Shown here: positions 43,092 through 53,310 of the stretch, piece after piece
How positions within the stretch are numbered: the first letter of the stretch is position 1
Layout of the letters: the number at the start of each line of letters is the position of its first letter
Assembly: GCA_903813345.2 (NCBI GenBank)
Contig: CAIIXF020000002.1
Location: forward strand, 34,862,109-34,926,108
Length of the DNA stretch: 64,000 bases
Reading direction: 5' to 3'
DNA from: Owenia fusiformis
Taxonomy: Eukaryota > Annelida > Polychaeta > Sabellida > Oweniidae
Program-made: the position numbers and the translations under genes
The notes under the pieces: model-generated
Seen by the model: the letters and a program-made list of their open reading frames with translations, nothing else
The model's database searches: none
Told to the model about the DNA's origin: nothing

Positions 43092-44418
43092 GCCTTTACA
43101 TTTTATCTGGAAGTATGGCCATGGCGTACATTGGTTGAAATGGTTCCACGGACTATTGAACAAATGAACCGACACCCAATTACACACTCTCTTAATATAA
43201 ATTGAATTCAACTCATGTTGTTCAAATCATAAAATGAGGATTTTGCCATAAAAAAGAACCGACGTGGAGTTTTCCAGATATCTCTAGAAGATTAATGTTT
43301 ACGTTGGTTCTTCTGCCTTGGTGCCTTTATCAAATATGGAAACATTATTCGACTTTACAGTCTAACGAAATTGTCAATTTCCGGTTATTAAAATGGGGTT
43401 CATTGCAAGCGTCGGTTACCGTAAATACTCTTTGTCATATGTCAAATAGCCCTGATTGGGCCATGTGTTCGCAAAGATCAATTAACTCACAACTGATAAT
43501 TAACCCATCGCAAATTGACTAACTCTAACTAGTTCCTAAAATTATATCTTGATGTAATTATCATAATTTTGGATAACTAAAGGCTGAAATCAATAAGAAG
43601 TTTTCCACTGTTCCCATTGGGAAAAGTAATTTACTTGATCGCTTTTAGAATCCCAACTAGGAATAGTGTACCGTTGATTTACATAATTAAGAACGTGTTC
43701 GGCTTATGCAGGATCTCGTATTCCTAATCAACATTTTGACGTTATGGTATCATATCAATGTCTATCAATGTGAAGTCATTTTCATAAAGTATGAATAAGA
43801 GTATATTACTTGTCTTCATTATTAAAATATACAGTGACGTTTTCCCAATCTGCTTCAATAACATAATACCGATTTTCCTTAGTCAAATGTCTATGAAAAC
43901 ACCATAAAAATGGTAATTGTTCTATAAGAGCTCAATTATTTCAGGGAATCAATTTTATTTGGCATTGATATGCGTTGGCACCGGTGAGAAAATTGTAATG
44001 TGGATACAGCGAGGGCCAGAATACAAATGACGTTGTCTGATCAGCATGTCAATTAAATAGTCTTTTATTCGCTGTATAGAGAAGGTCCGGATGAAGACTC
44101 GACTAAGGAAAATACATAAAATATTTTGTTACCATAGTCTTGCGGGAATTGATGATAGCAACATTGGAACATCTTGGCGCATGCGCATTAGATTAGTCAG
44201 TACCATACCAAAATCGAATAGCGATTATGCCTTTCTAAAGATGGACTCAATAATGGGATTACAAGTTAATGACTAAGAAAATTATGTCTTACGTTCTATT
44301 TGGGCCAAAAATGATATTAACACATTGAAATAAATCGCCATACGATGTCACTGTGGTGGAAAAGGTAATGAAACGTGAAACCCAGGATTAACCAGGAGGA
44401 CTTCTAGAAGCTGCCATT
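43092..44418. other. Intergenic / promoter side of the signal-peptide exon
   Basis: No coding gene recognised. Contains AT-rich sequence and no clear repeat. The last part is presumably the 5' flank of the exon at 44419. Confidence 0.3.
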
Positions 44419-44503
44419 ATGCTTGAAAAGACGCTGTTCTTCCCCGTAATATTCTCAGCGTTGTTTATCCAACAGATAACGGCTCAACCGGAATATCCGA
44501 TAG
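44419..44503 (+). CDS. First exon encoding a signal peptide (gene continues elsewhere)
   Basis: ATG 44419 opens a 28-codon frame with a textbook secretory signal: short charged start (MLEKT), hydrophobic core (LFFPVIFSALFI), polar end with a likely cleavage after ITA. The exon ends at a perfect donor (ATAG|GTAAGT) in phase 1. I found no following exon before the 51 kb retrotransposon, so the rest may lie beyond the window, may be cut off by insertions, or may be too diverged to see. The product would be secreted or a type I membrane protein. Confidence 0.55.
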
Positions 44504-44944
44504 GTAAGTAAATTCCATGATGATACACGACCCCGAGCTGATAAAACAATCGTTCAATTGGAAAGATTTCAGCAGAAAGATGAATTAATATCAGAATTGT
44601 CAAATAAATCCGATTCTATCTCATTTTGCGAAAACATATCAATCTTCTTGACTGATTCTAATCAAGTCTTGTTTTAACCGAGATTATGGTGTCATGCGAA
44701 ACTAAAATAGCTTTGCAAATTAGAAAACATTCTCATCCTAATAATATCACAATTTCAGATTATGACTTCCTTTTTGATTTCCTTTTTATTTTCAATTTTT
44801 TGATATATCCAAATAGTATATACTATTCGAAAATTATACCATTCGAGGTATTACGGTCTATAATTGAGGGATATAATTGTAGAGTAAACGATGTGAGATG
44901 TCGACTGTTTTGTTGATTCAACAAAAGCAAGCCGTGCTTAGCAC

Positions 44945-45155
44945 TGTTCCACAACTAGATACTTCGACGGAACGTCAATGTAACAAAATGGATGAACTTC
45001 CTGGATACGATTTTTTTGTTTTCTCGATTTAAACCAAAAAGTCAAATTGCGGATTATTATTTGGCACAAAGTTAGACAATATATATATATATATACCAGG
45101 AAGTTCATCCATTTTGTTACACATACAACTAGTTACTTAGACGTTCCGTCCGGGC
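44945..45155. repeat. ~210-bp foldback repeat
   Basis: ACTAGATACTTCGACGGAACGTC ... AACAAAATGGATGAACTTCCTGG at the left; CCAGGAAGTTCATCCATTTTGTTA ... CTAGTTACTTAGACGTTCCGTC at the right. The loop contains a TATATATATATA run (45079-45092). Non-coding. Confidence 0.75.
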
Positions 45156-45609
45156 TTATGGCAAACAATTTGGTATTTATATTTCATATATTCACTTTCT
45201 GTCACCTTAACAAACTTTTTATAATCATGACATTAAGCTTTTTTACGGTGAGTAGTCAATAGTGTTGACCACCAATGGACAAATCAAAGGTGAGTATTTA
45301 GAATAAGGTGCTGGACAATTCACGATATAAACCAGGAATTGTTTTAATAGCAAAACTCGTCAAAAATTGGTGAAACGTGTGTGCAATCATGAAATAATGG
45401 CGTGTCTTATAAAATTCATCTGATAGATAGAAGGCCCAGGGAAATTTAAAAGATGTAGCTAAATAGAAACGAAAATGATGACCTGTGTCAGTAACCTGTT
45501 TTCGTAACGTCACTTTAAATCAGTGATCTCATTTGACAAAGGTTTAATCCAATTTTGATGAGTTACTAGCTGTACACTAAAATCACTACTGCCCTACCGC
45601 TTCATTCTT

Positions 45610-46290
45610 GGAACAAGATTATAAAAGCATTGACCTGTGATTAAAGTGTCAAACATTCTCAGCATTGTCCTATGATTAAAGTGTCAACTATTCTCAGCAT
45701 TGTTCTATTATTAAAGTGTCAAACATTCTCAGCGTTTATCTGTGATTATCAGTGTCAAACATTCTCAGCATTGTCCTATGATTAAAGTGTCAACTATTCT
45801 CAGCATTGTTCTATTATTAAAGTGTCAAACATTCTCAGCGTTTATCTGTGATTATCAGTGTCAAGCATTCTCAGCATTGTCCTATGATTAAAGTGTCAAA
45901 CAGCGTGGATCTTTTATTTGAATGTCAAACATTCTTTGCATTGTCATATGATTTAAGTGTCAAACATTCTTAGCATTGTCCTATGATTAAGTGTCGAACA
46001 TTCTCAGTATTGATCTATGATTTAAGTGTCAAACATTCTCAGTATTGACCTTTGATTAAAGTGTCAACCATTCTCAGCATTGATCTTTGATTTAAGTGTC
46101 AAACATTCTTAGCATTGTCATATGATTAAAGTGTCGAACATTCTCAGCATTGATCTATGATTTAAGTGTCAAACATTCTCAGCATTGACCTGTGATTAAA
46201 GTATCAAACATTCACATCATTGACCTGTGATTAAAGTGTCAAACATTCACATCATTGACCTGTGATTAAAGTGTCAAACATTCTCATCAG
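45610..46290. repeat. ~35-bp minisatellite with a higher-order repeat
   Basis: About 18 units like ATTAAAGTGTCAAACATT + CTCAGCATTGACCTGTG. Near the start a three-unit block of roughly 106 bases is repeated almost unchanged (from about 45669 and from about 45775). It abuts the 3' side of the retrotransposon. Not a CRISPR: the units have no unique spacers. Confidence 0.9.
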
Positions 46291-46807
46291 GCAAAATTGC
46301 GAATTCAGTCTTACTTAATTGCAAAATAGAAATCCAACAGCTATCGTTTCAGCATATTTTATGCATATTATACGAACAACTAAGTATAATATGCATGCAT
46401 AAAATCCTTATTTGCTCCATCAATGGCGTCACAAAAGTTCGCCTATTTTCAAAATGGCCGTCCATTTTATTGGCGAAAAATAATGTTTCAGCTCCATCAA
46501 TTTGCTTGAAATATAGAAATACTTTATCTGCTAGATTGAACATAATATCTACAAGTTTTTGCGAAATGCCACCTTTTATTATGTTATTATGTCGCTTTTA
46601 TTCCCATAATAAAATGGATTAAACATGTAAACATAAATCAATCAAACAATACAACAATAACCAAAACATATATAACATTTATACACGTAATAAACAAAGA
46701 ACAAAATATAACAAAACAAATAATTATAAAAGTTTACAAAGTTAAAAGCAAGTAAAAAATTGCACCTCTGGGGTTTTAATTGCACGTCATAACTCAACGG
46801 TTATAGC

Positions 46808-49800
46808 TTATTGGAACGGTGTGTTTAATTCTATATTAGAGTTTTTAATTATATTGCTAAAGTAAGGCAACACTATGTTTATCGTTTTCAAATTAACACA
46901 GTCGCTAAAACAAGAAAGGCCTTTCACTGACACTGGAAGAGGGGCTTTAACGAATTCTCTGAGAAAAATCCCAGCTTCAGACTGACCTATAGCCACAGTG
47001 ATTCTATTCAGCATACTGTTTCGTTCTGGAGCAGTTTCCGTGCACATTGCTGCTCTGTGTGAGATAATGTCTCCCTCTAGTACTCCACAATATTCACAAA
47101 GCTCAGGTTTATTTGGGTCAAGTGGAATAGTTAGAAACCTTGCTATGACAGTTGCATATTTAAGAAGACCGGGAATCTTTCTTGAGTACAGCCATAGTGG
47201 GTTTGGTTCTAGATTGTTTTGTATTTGTCTTAATCTAGTAAAGCTATGATCATTTTCCGTTCGTGATTTCCATTCGTCATTTTGATGAGAATTTATGGCA
47301 AATTTGACGATACGTTTCCATATGTGTTTTGGAGGGAAATACCCTGTATCAATGTATTGATTTAATGACTCGATTTCATATTTAGCTAATATCCTTTGTA
47401 TTTCTGGAATAAAACCACGTTGTGAATTTGAGGTCTCATTATGATGGAGTCTCATTAAGAAAATCTGTTTCGACAATTTAGCGTTATCTAGATGAACCAA
47501 TCGTCCTAGAAATTGTAATTTCCTCATCTCAACCATAGATTCCATCGTATTAATACCAAGCATTCCCAGGGAAATATCAGTTCGAGTCCATTTGACTTGG
47601 TCCTGTAAAGCTTTTGTAATAAATCGTTCTGCCTTCTCGAGTCGTAACGCCTGTGCGTTCGTGATATTGGTCCATAGTTCTGACCCATACAAAGCTGCAG
47701 GAATACAAATACATTTTAAAAGTTTAAGGCCTGTGAGTGGGTTCAGCCCTCGGGGGTGCGTCCCTGCTCCTACGAGTGATGCAAAAGTGCCTCTTAAAGA
47801 CTGACACGCTGCATTAATTTTAACATCTGATGAAAGAGAATGGCTATACATATTACCTAAATGCTTAATTTCATCAACTTCCTGAAGTTCCTGTCCATTG
47901 GTTGTTCCCCATCTTCTTTGTAACTTACATTGAGAATGCAATCGTGGTGATTCGCCGATTGTCATAACTACACTCTTCTGTAGGTTGTATTGATATCTCC
48001 ACTTATTGGAATAATTAATGGCAACATCAATGAGATATTGTAGGTTGGACTTAGTTGTCGCAATAATGGTTAAATCATCAGCCAGTGTCGGGCATCCCGT
48101 TTCTAACGTCCCTATAGATGCAGTTTGGTGTGTTTGTTGGAGTTCAATGAGTAGATCATCTATGAATACCAGGTACGTCCAGCCAGACAGGACTCCGCCC
48201 TGCCTTATAGATTGATGGAGTGGGAACCAGTCCGAATTGAAACCACCGAATCGTATTTTGGCCCTCATCTGACGAAAAAGCTGATAAAATATATTAAAAA
48301 GTCTTCCAGTTATTCCAGCATTGTGGAGCTTCCAGAGAAGGGCATCGTGACATACCGTATCAAAAGCACGTTTCGTGTCAAGACATGCAACGTACACTTT
48401 GCTCCCTAATTCAAGGTTATGGTATAGAGTTTCGGTGAGGTTAAAGCTACAAGTTATGCTGCAAAGCTGTTCTTGATACGCATTCTGCTGGTTGCTCTTC
48501 AGGATTGGCTTCCCTACCCTTTCCTCAAGTTCCTGTATTCTCTGTTTTATAACTCGTTCCCATAATTTCTCTATGACAGGTAAAAGAGTTATGTCTCTGT
48601 AATTCTCAGTGCTTGAACGGCTTTTACCCCCGCCCTTAAAAAGCTTAGAAATGACCCCATCGTTAAAAGCAGAAGGTGTTTTCAAAGTCACAGTTATCAT
48701 GTTATAAAGTTCTGCGAGCGTTTGAAATAAAACATGGCCACCATATATTATGTGTTCATTTGTTAGTTTGTCAATGCCACCAGCCTTCTGTTTTTTAAGT
48801 GATTTGGCTATTAATTCTATGTCACCGTGTGTAACTGGCGTGTGAAGAATAGGATCTTCAGAGGGGAACGGTTCATTTAAGTAAGTAGTGACGTCATGTT
48901 TTATTTTACGATAAAAATCTTTATCAAACTGGTCTGACTTTAATTCACTGAAAATACGTTCAGAATATATTTTAAATTCATTTGCTATTTCTTGCGGCTT
49001 ACGTGTAATTGTTCCATCTTCACGGAGAAGTTCTTCACATGTTGCGACAGAGCGTTGGCGTCGACGTTTCATTATCAGTTTTTGGTTGGTTTCGTCAGCA
49101 GTGTCGATTTCGGCGTATACGGATTCCACCCACATTTCTTCTAATCTATGCTGTTCCTTTCTAAACAGAGTCTTGGCTGATTTGTAGGCTCGATACGAAG
49201 CATGATCCATTCCTCTAGGTCGTCCTGCACATAGCCAAATCCAACGAAGTCGCTTTTGCTCACGATGTAATGCTTTGAGCTCAGAATTCCAGTATGGCTT
49301 AAGAAAAGGTCGAAATTTCTTTACGGGGATATGTTCCTTAGATGCCAATGACATCTTCAGGACAATTTCATCATTAAGGTGGGACGTGTCAGTGAAAAGA
49401 GCTTTCTTTGCTTTGTCAAGAGTATCCTGCAATGAGAGTGATAAACTATTAGTATACCCATTTTGAATTTGACTAATACTTAATTTGTTCCAGGCTAAAG
49501 CAGGCTCAATTGTTACTTTTTCCCTTGACATGTTTCCAGCATTAATAGTTAAAAACAAATTTAAGTGATCAGAAAACAACTCATTGGAACTTTCAATAAT
49601 TCTACAAGAATGCACTAAATCAATTTTAGAGTTATTTAAGCATATGTGATCAATAAGAGAAGGAGGGCTCTGGTTTCTTGGAATGCAAGAAAATTTAGGT
49701 CCTTTACATCTATCGAGTGTTGTCATCGAGCAGAAACCCTTATCAGATAACATATCATTTAACATTATGCTTTGTGTATTCAGATTATGCTTTGTCCATC

Positions 49801-50395
49801 TTGGGCCATTCACATGTGCGTTCAGATCGCCTAAAACAACAACAGTGCCTAAATTAGAGTAATAGGTTATGCAATCAGTTAAATGATCTAGATAGTCTTT
49901 ATAAACAGTCGGTGGATAATTTGCTGATGGTAAGTATACACTTAGAAAATACATTGATGTATTATTGTTCAGCACAAATTCTATGCCAACAATACGATCA
50001 CTATCAATATGATTCAGACAATTTATGTTGTTACCAATGGATTTTTTCCACAGAATCGCAACACCACCCTTGCCTATTCTGCATGAACGGAACGGATCAA
50101 GAGTAGCATCAGCTCTGGCAAAAGAATCATACTTTTCATTAATTGAATTCAGAAAATACATGTTATCTTGGAACAATTTATGCTCCGATATTGCACAGAT
50201 GTCGATATCAAATTTGACCAAACATTCATCAAGGTGAAGAGCACTAGTCATGATGCCGTTCGTGTTCCATGCAAATATATTAAGGTGATCCTTGTTCATA
50301 TGTGACATAATGAAGTACAAAAATATCACTAGTATTTGGATCAACTTATTCATAGAATTCATGTTCGTTTTGCTGATAATTATATCCATACTCAT
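46808..50395 (-). CDS. LINE ORF2: endonuclease-reverse transcriptase
   Basis: 1195 residues without a stop. The endonuclease region (about 38-280) has AWNTNG (42-47), the catalytic Glu in ISEHKL (E71), GKGGVAILWKK, VVLGDLNAH and the closing SDHLNLF. The reverse transcriptase follows (about 520-850), with KLFKGGGKS, LDTKRAFDTV, SIRQGGVLSGWTYLVF and the catalytic site TLADDLTI (about 773-777). The usual F/YxDD reads LADD, so the metal-binding Asp pair is kept. The C-terminus carries CEYCGVLEGDIISHRAAMC, a Cys/His cluster often found in LINE tails. No RNase H is apparent. The first ATG overlaps the end of ORF1; later ATGs at 50353 and 50308 are possible starts, and all keep the endonuclease. The intact frame suggests recent activity. 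Confidence 0.92.
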   Translation of the reverse strand: MSMDIIISKTNMNSMNKLIQILVIFLYFIMSHMNKDHLNIFAWNTNGIMTSALHLDECLVKFDIDICAISEHKLFQDNMYFLNSINEKYDSFARADATLDPFRSCRIGKGGVAILWKKSIGNNINCLNHIDSDRIVGIEFVLNNNTSMYFLSVYLPSANYPPTVYKDYLDHLTDCITYYSNLGTVVVLGDLNAHVNGPRWTKHNLNTQSIMLNDMLSDKGFCSMTTLDRCKGPKFSCIPRNQSPPSLIDHICLNNSKIDLVHSCRIIESSNELFSDHLNLFLTINAGNMSREKVTIEPALAWNKLSISQIQNGYTNSLSLSLQDTLDKAKKALFTDTSHLNDEIVLKMSLASKEHIPVKKFRPFLKPYWNSELKALHREQKRLRWIWLCAGRPRGMDHASYRAYKSAKTLFRKEQHRLEEMWVESVYAEIDTADETNQKLIMKRRRQRSVATCEELLREDGTITRKPQEIANEFKIYSERIFSELKSDQFDKDFYRKIKHDVTTYLNEPFPSEDPILHTPVTHGDIELIAKSLKKQKAGGIDKLTNEHIIYGGHVLFQTLAELYNMITVTLKTPSAFNDGVISKLFKGGGKSRSSTENYRDITLLPVIEKLWERVIKQRIQELEERVGKPILKSNQQNAYQEQLCSITCSFNLTETLYHNLELGSKVYVACLDTKRAFDTVCHDALLWKLHNAGITGRLFNIFYQLFRQMRAKIRFGGFNSDWFPLHQSIRQGGVLSGWTYLVFIDDLLIELQQTHQTASIGTLETGCPTLADDLTIIATTKSNLQYLIDVAINYSNKWRYQYNLQKSVVMTIGESPRLHSQCKLQRRWGTTNGQELQEVDEIKHLGNMYSHSLSSDVKINAACQSLRGTFASLVGAGTHPRGLNPLTGLKLLKCICIPAALYGSELWTNITNAQALRLEKAERFITKALQDQVKWTRTDISLGMLGINTMESMVEMRKLQFLGRLVHLDNAKLSKQIFLMRLHHNETSNSQRGFIPEIQRILAKYEIESLNQYIDTGYFPPKHIWKRIVKFAINSHQNDEWKSRTENDHSFTRLRQIQNNLEPNPLWLYSRKIPGLLKYATVIARFLTIPLDPNKPELCEYCGVLEGDIISHRAAMCTETAPERNSMLNRITVAIGQSEAGIFLREFVKAPLPVSVKGLSCFSDCVNLKTINIVLPYFSNIIKNSNIELNTPFQ

Positions 50396-51428
50396 CTTGG
50401 TATCTAGTGTTTGATAACCAATGTCGACAACGTATTCCGTGAGGCCAAAAATCTCCGTCTAATAGCTTTTTAGCATCTTTAATTTGTACATTAACCTTGG
50501 CTGTTTTCATGTAAGGATTCTTAGTGTTAAGAATGCGAAGTAAAGTAACACTTATGTTCTTGTTTAAAAGATAATCTTTAATCTTTTGTTCTGTGACATT
50601 TGGTGAGATTCTGCTTATATGGAAGCTTTTCGTGCGCCTTTGTGTCACAGCTGTGAACTCAACGTCATCAGTAGTTTCTAGGTGTGATACTCGTTCAATG
50701 GGCGGGACATTTGAGGAAATGTGTTTTGGCGATGTTTGGATTTTACTGCAGGGAGTATCCTTTGTGTTAGGTTGTGGCGATTCAGTATCCAGCCTTTCGT
50801 TGTGAGGATGGGTTTTTGAAGTTGAGGTTGGCTTCTGTTTTGTAGATGGTGTTAAAGCTACTTCTCGATAAGTCGGCGATGTAGAATTTGTCTTGTTTTC
50901 GTTGGGTACTGACGAGGTTGGTCCCCAAATTGACTTGATTGCACCAGGTTGCTGTTGTTGACTCGATGACGAAATTGAAGAAGCCTCCTTTGTTTTTGAT
51001 ACAGCAAGAAGACTAACAGTGTTCTTAAGTGCATTAAGGTCGTTTGTCATGTTCACTATTTTGAAGTTGATTTCTTTGGTGCCAGATGCTAATGTGTCAT
51101 GAGTTATCTTTTGAGATTTTTCTAGGTACTTCGTTTGATGCTCATCAGTTTCAAGTCGCTTTGTTAATGTTTGGATTAATTTATCAAAGGAGTTTACCTT
51201 ATTGGTACATGCAGCAATGTTAGCTTCCATTTTATGTATGGATTCCTGTATCATCGTGAGCTTTGCATTGTATTCTGCTCGAGTTATGTCTGTTTGGCGG
51301 CTGTCACTCAAAATACGTTGACTGTGTCTTGGCGCTTCGGTATTCGAATTCCTGGGTGAGTTGTTGGATCGTCTAAACATAAACGCTAATTCACTCGGTG
51401 GCTCACCGTTAATAAAAGAGTATAGCAT
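50346..51428 (-). CDS. LINE ORF1: coiled-coil RNA-binding-type protein
   Basis: 360 residues. A helical stretch rich in Lys, Glu and Leu (about 50-150; AEYNAKLTMIQESIHKMEAN, LIQTLTKRLETDEHQTKYLEK) suggests a coiled coil that trimerises or dimerises. A low-complexity Ser/Pro/Thr/Gln linker follows, then a C-terminal domain of about 100 residues (RTKSFHISRISPNVTEQKIKDYLL ... VRILNTKNPYMKTAKVNVQIKD) that reads like an RRM-type fold. LINE ORF1 proteins bind the element RNA. No CCHC knuckle is seen. It ends 50 bases inside ORF2. Confidence 0.82.
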   Translation of the reverse strand: MLYSFINGEPPSELAFMFRRSNNSPRNSNTEAPRHSQRILSDSRQTDITRAEYNAKLTMIQESIHKMEANIAACTNKVNSFDKLIQTLTKRLETDEHQTKYLEKSQKITHDTLASGTKEINFKIVNMTNDLNALKNTVSLLAVSKTKEASSISSSSQQQQPGAIKSIWGPTSSVPNENKTNSTSPTYREVALTPSTKQKPTSTSKTHPHNERLDTESPQPNTKDTPCSKIQTSPKHISSNVPPIERVSHLETTDDVEFTAVTQRRTKSFHISRISPNVTEQKIKDYLLNKNISVTLLRILNTKNPYMKTAKVNVQIKDAKKLLDGDFWPHGIRCRHWLSNTRYQDEYGYNYQQNEHEFYE

Positions 51429-51879
51429 GTAGCATTGGTTTGGTTCAAACTGTATAGTAGCCTAAATTGATACCCTGCGCGCAGAGTCTAGTTATACAGC
51501 AAACATGTGTAAACATTGACCATGTGCATATAAATTCAGATTTCACGAACTCTTTCCTATTCGAGTACCTCCTACACCCCTGCATGGATTTGAGTTGGAT
51601 TCGCCTTTTATACGTGAGCCGACACACTCGCAAACGCTGATTGGATAAAGATAGCGAGAATCTTTAAACATTTCTTGACAATCTTCTATACGATCACTTT
51701 TATTTCCATTAGAAACATTTGACTTTCTTTCTCACTTCATAAATTGTTCCCTCGTTTAATCCCATTATCTAAATGATTCAAAGATGAGATGAAATAATGT
51801 AATCGAGAAAGAAAGTTAAGATTCAAATATTGACAGTTGAGCAATGTGTGTGCATAGAAAATGTCCGTTATGCTTCCCC

Positions 51880-52050
51880 AGGTGTGTCCGAGCGGTAACA
51901 CCCGCTGCCTCTAGTCGGATCGATTAACCAAACAACCTTTTTTTGAGGTTGACGAGTTACCCAAGACGGCTTGAGCGCCAGCACGTTCGAGCTAGACATG
52001 GGTGCCGCTATCACGAGGCTGCGAGTTCGAGACGTGTATCCTCCTTGTGT
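51880..52050 (+). ncRNA. Possible tRNA-derived SINE
   Basis: GTGTGTCCGAGCGGTAACAC looks like the A box of a tRNA-type pol III promoter, and GCGAGTTCGAGACG (about 52020) or CACGTTCGAGCTAG (about 51980) like a B box. The A-to-B distance and the lack of a clean cloverleaf argue against a working tRNA gene. A decayed SINE is the best reading. Confidence 0.35.
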
Positions 52051-52600
52051 TTGTATTCATTTGATATCTGATGAAAACTTCTGTTTGCCAAACTTATTCA
52101 GGGGAGTGTAATGGACAGTAAGCCAAAACTGATAATCACTAATCAGGCATAAAAAGAAAATGTGAACACAAATTAAATTGTGTCCTTGTGTTGAGTAGAA
52201 CTTGGAAGAACCATTTATTAGCTCTGGGGAGGATTTTTGACGGCTCTCATAATTAATCTAATCAATGGGGGATCCGAAAATGTTAGGTCATACCAAACTG
52301 TGTCTGTAATAGAAGATACGAGCCTTGGTTATGCAGCATTGGGATCTCTTCATTCTCATTCTCGTCACATCCTCCTCTTAAAACTGGAAAGATACTTCAA
52401 AAGTGAATTGATTGAAGGGAATGATATCTCTCGATGGGGGTCTTGGAAGTTACATTAACATGGGTTTAGCTATTATATTTTATATAATACAAAAAAGATG
52501 AAATTAGTTTTCTTATAAAAACTGTTGAACATTTCGCATCGTTTTTATATTCTCGCAAATAAAGTATAATTTTTAAACTTTAGAATAAATAGTTAAATCC
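52051..52600. other. Intergenic, no gene recognised
   Basis: One 73-codon frame on the plus strand (52237-52458) has no start context, splice sites or family features that would support it. Confidence 0.3.
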
Positions 52601-52609
52601 TAGTTTTGT

Positions 52610-52990
52610 AGTCGCTCTTGGAGGTCCACATGCTTGAATTATCAGTTGACATATATTAGAACATTCTCTTAGAGGTTAAGAGGCTTGAATAATCAGTTAA
52701 TACAATTGTTATTAGTTCAATAGTCAACATTCTCTTAGAGGTTATGAGGCTCGAATAATCAATTAATATAACAATCTCTTAGAGGTTAATCAGTTAATAA
52801 AATTGCTAATTGCCCTGCAGTCTACACTTTCTCAGAAGCTCGGAGGCTTGAAGAATCATCTGTTAATATAACTGTTCTTAGTTTTGTAGTCTACACTCTG
52901 TTAGCGGTTCCAACTTATCGGTCAATGTCCCAATTCTGTAGTTTCCACTTTCTTAGAAAACGTAGACGTTGAAATGATTTGTTAATTTCT
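52610..52990. repeat. Degenerate ~80-bp tandem repeat
   Basis: Four or five units of CTTAGAGGTTAAGAGGCTTG ... AATAATCAGTTAATA ... TTTTGTAGTCTACA type. Quality falls to the right. Non-coding. Confidence 0.65.
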
Positions 52991-53310
52991 GGCCACTTCT
53001 GTAGGATAGTATTATTTTAGAGTCGAGATCATAACGTGACAACTAATCCACCGGGAAAAGTTGATAAATTACCAACTCTTCACTCACGATTTAATTTTGT
53101 CAACATTGCATGCGGTTATTCTATAATTCTACAATCTTTGCCATAGTTTGGTGTATTGGCAATAAACTTGCTTTAATGTACCACCCAGGGCTTTGAATAA
53201 GTCAAAATAGCACTTCTGATTGTAACGCTGACAACGGTGAACGGTGATAAACAACACGCTTCTGAAATGATGTACTAATTAGACTGAATCACTTGAAAAA
53301 CCCTCCCAAT

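Larger units (their letters stand above)
46620..51450 (-). mobile_element. Non-LTR (LINE-type) retrotransposon, apparently full-length coding
   Basis: Two long open frames on the minus strand: ORF1 (51428-50346) and ORF2 (50395-46808) overlapping by 50 bases, plus a 3' region down to about 46620 that is very A-rich on the plus strand. There are no terminal repeats. ORF2 combines an apurinic-type endonuclease with reverse transcriptase, so the element belongs to the APE-bearing LINE clades (Jockey/CR1/RTE range); the exact clade is not clear to me. The outer borders are estimates. Confidence 0.85.

Noticed and set aside
45610-46290. CRISPR-like regular array.
   Set aside because: Units are contiguous and similar along their whole length, with no unique spacers; this is a eukaryotic minisatellite.
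51886-52040. Functional tRNA gene.
   Set aside because: A-box and B-box-like motifs are present but too far apart, and no cloverleaf can be drawn; kept only as a possible SINE.
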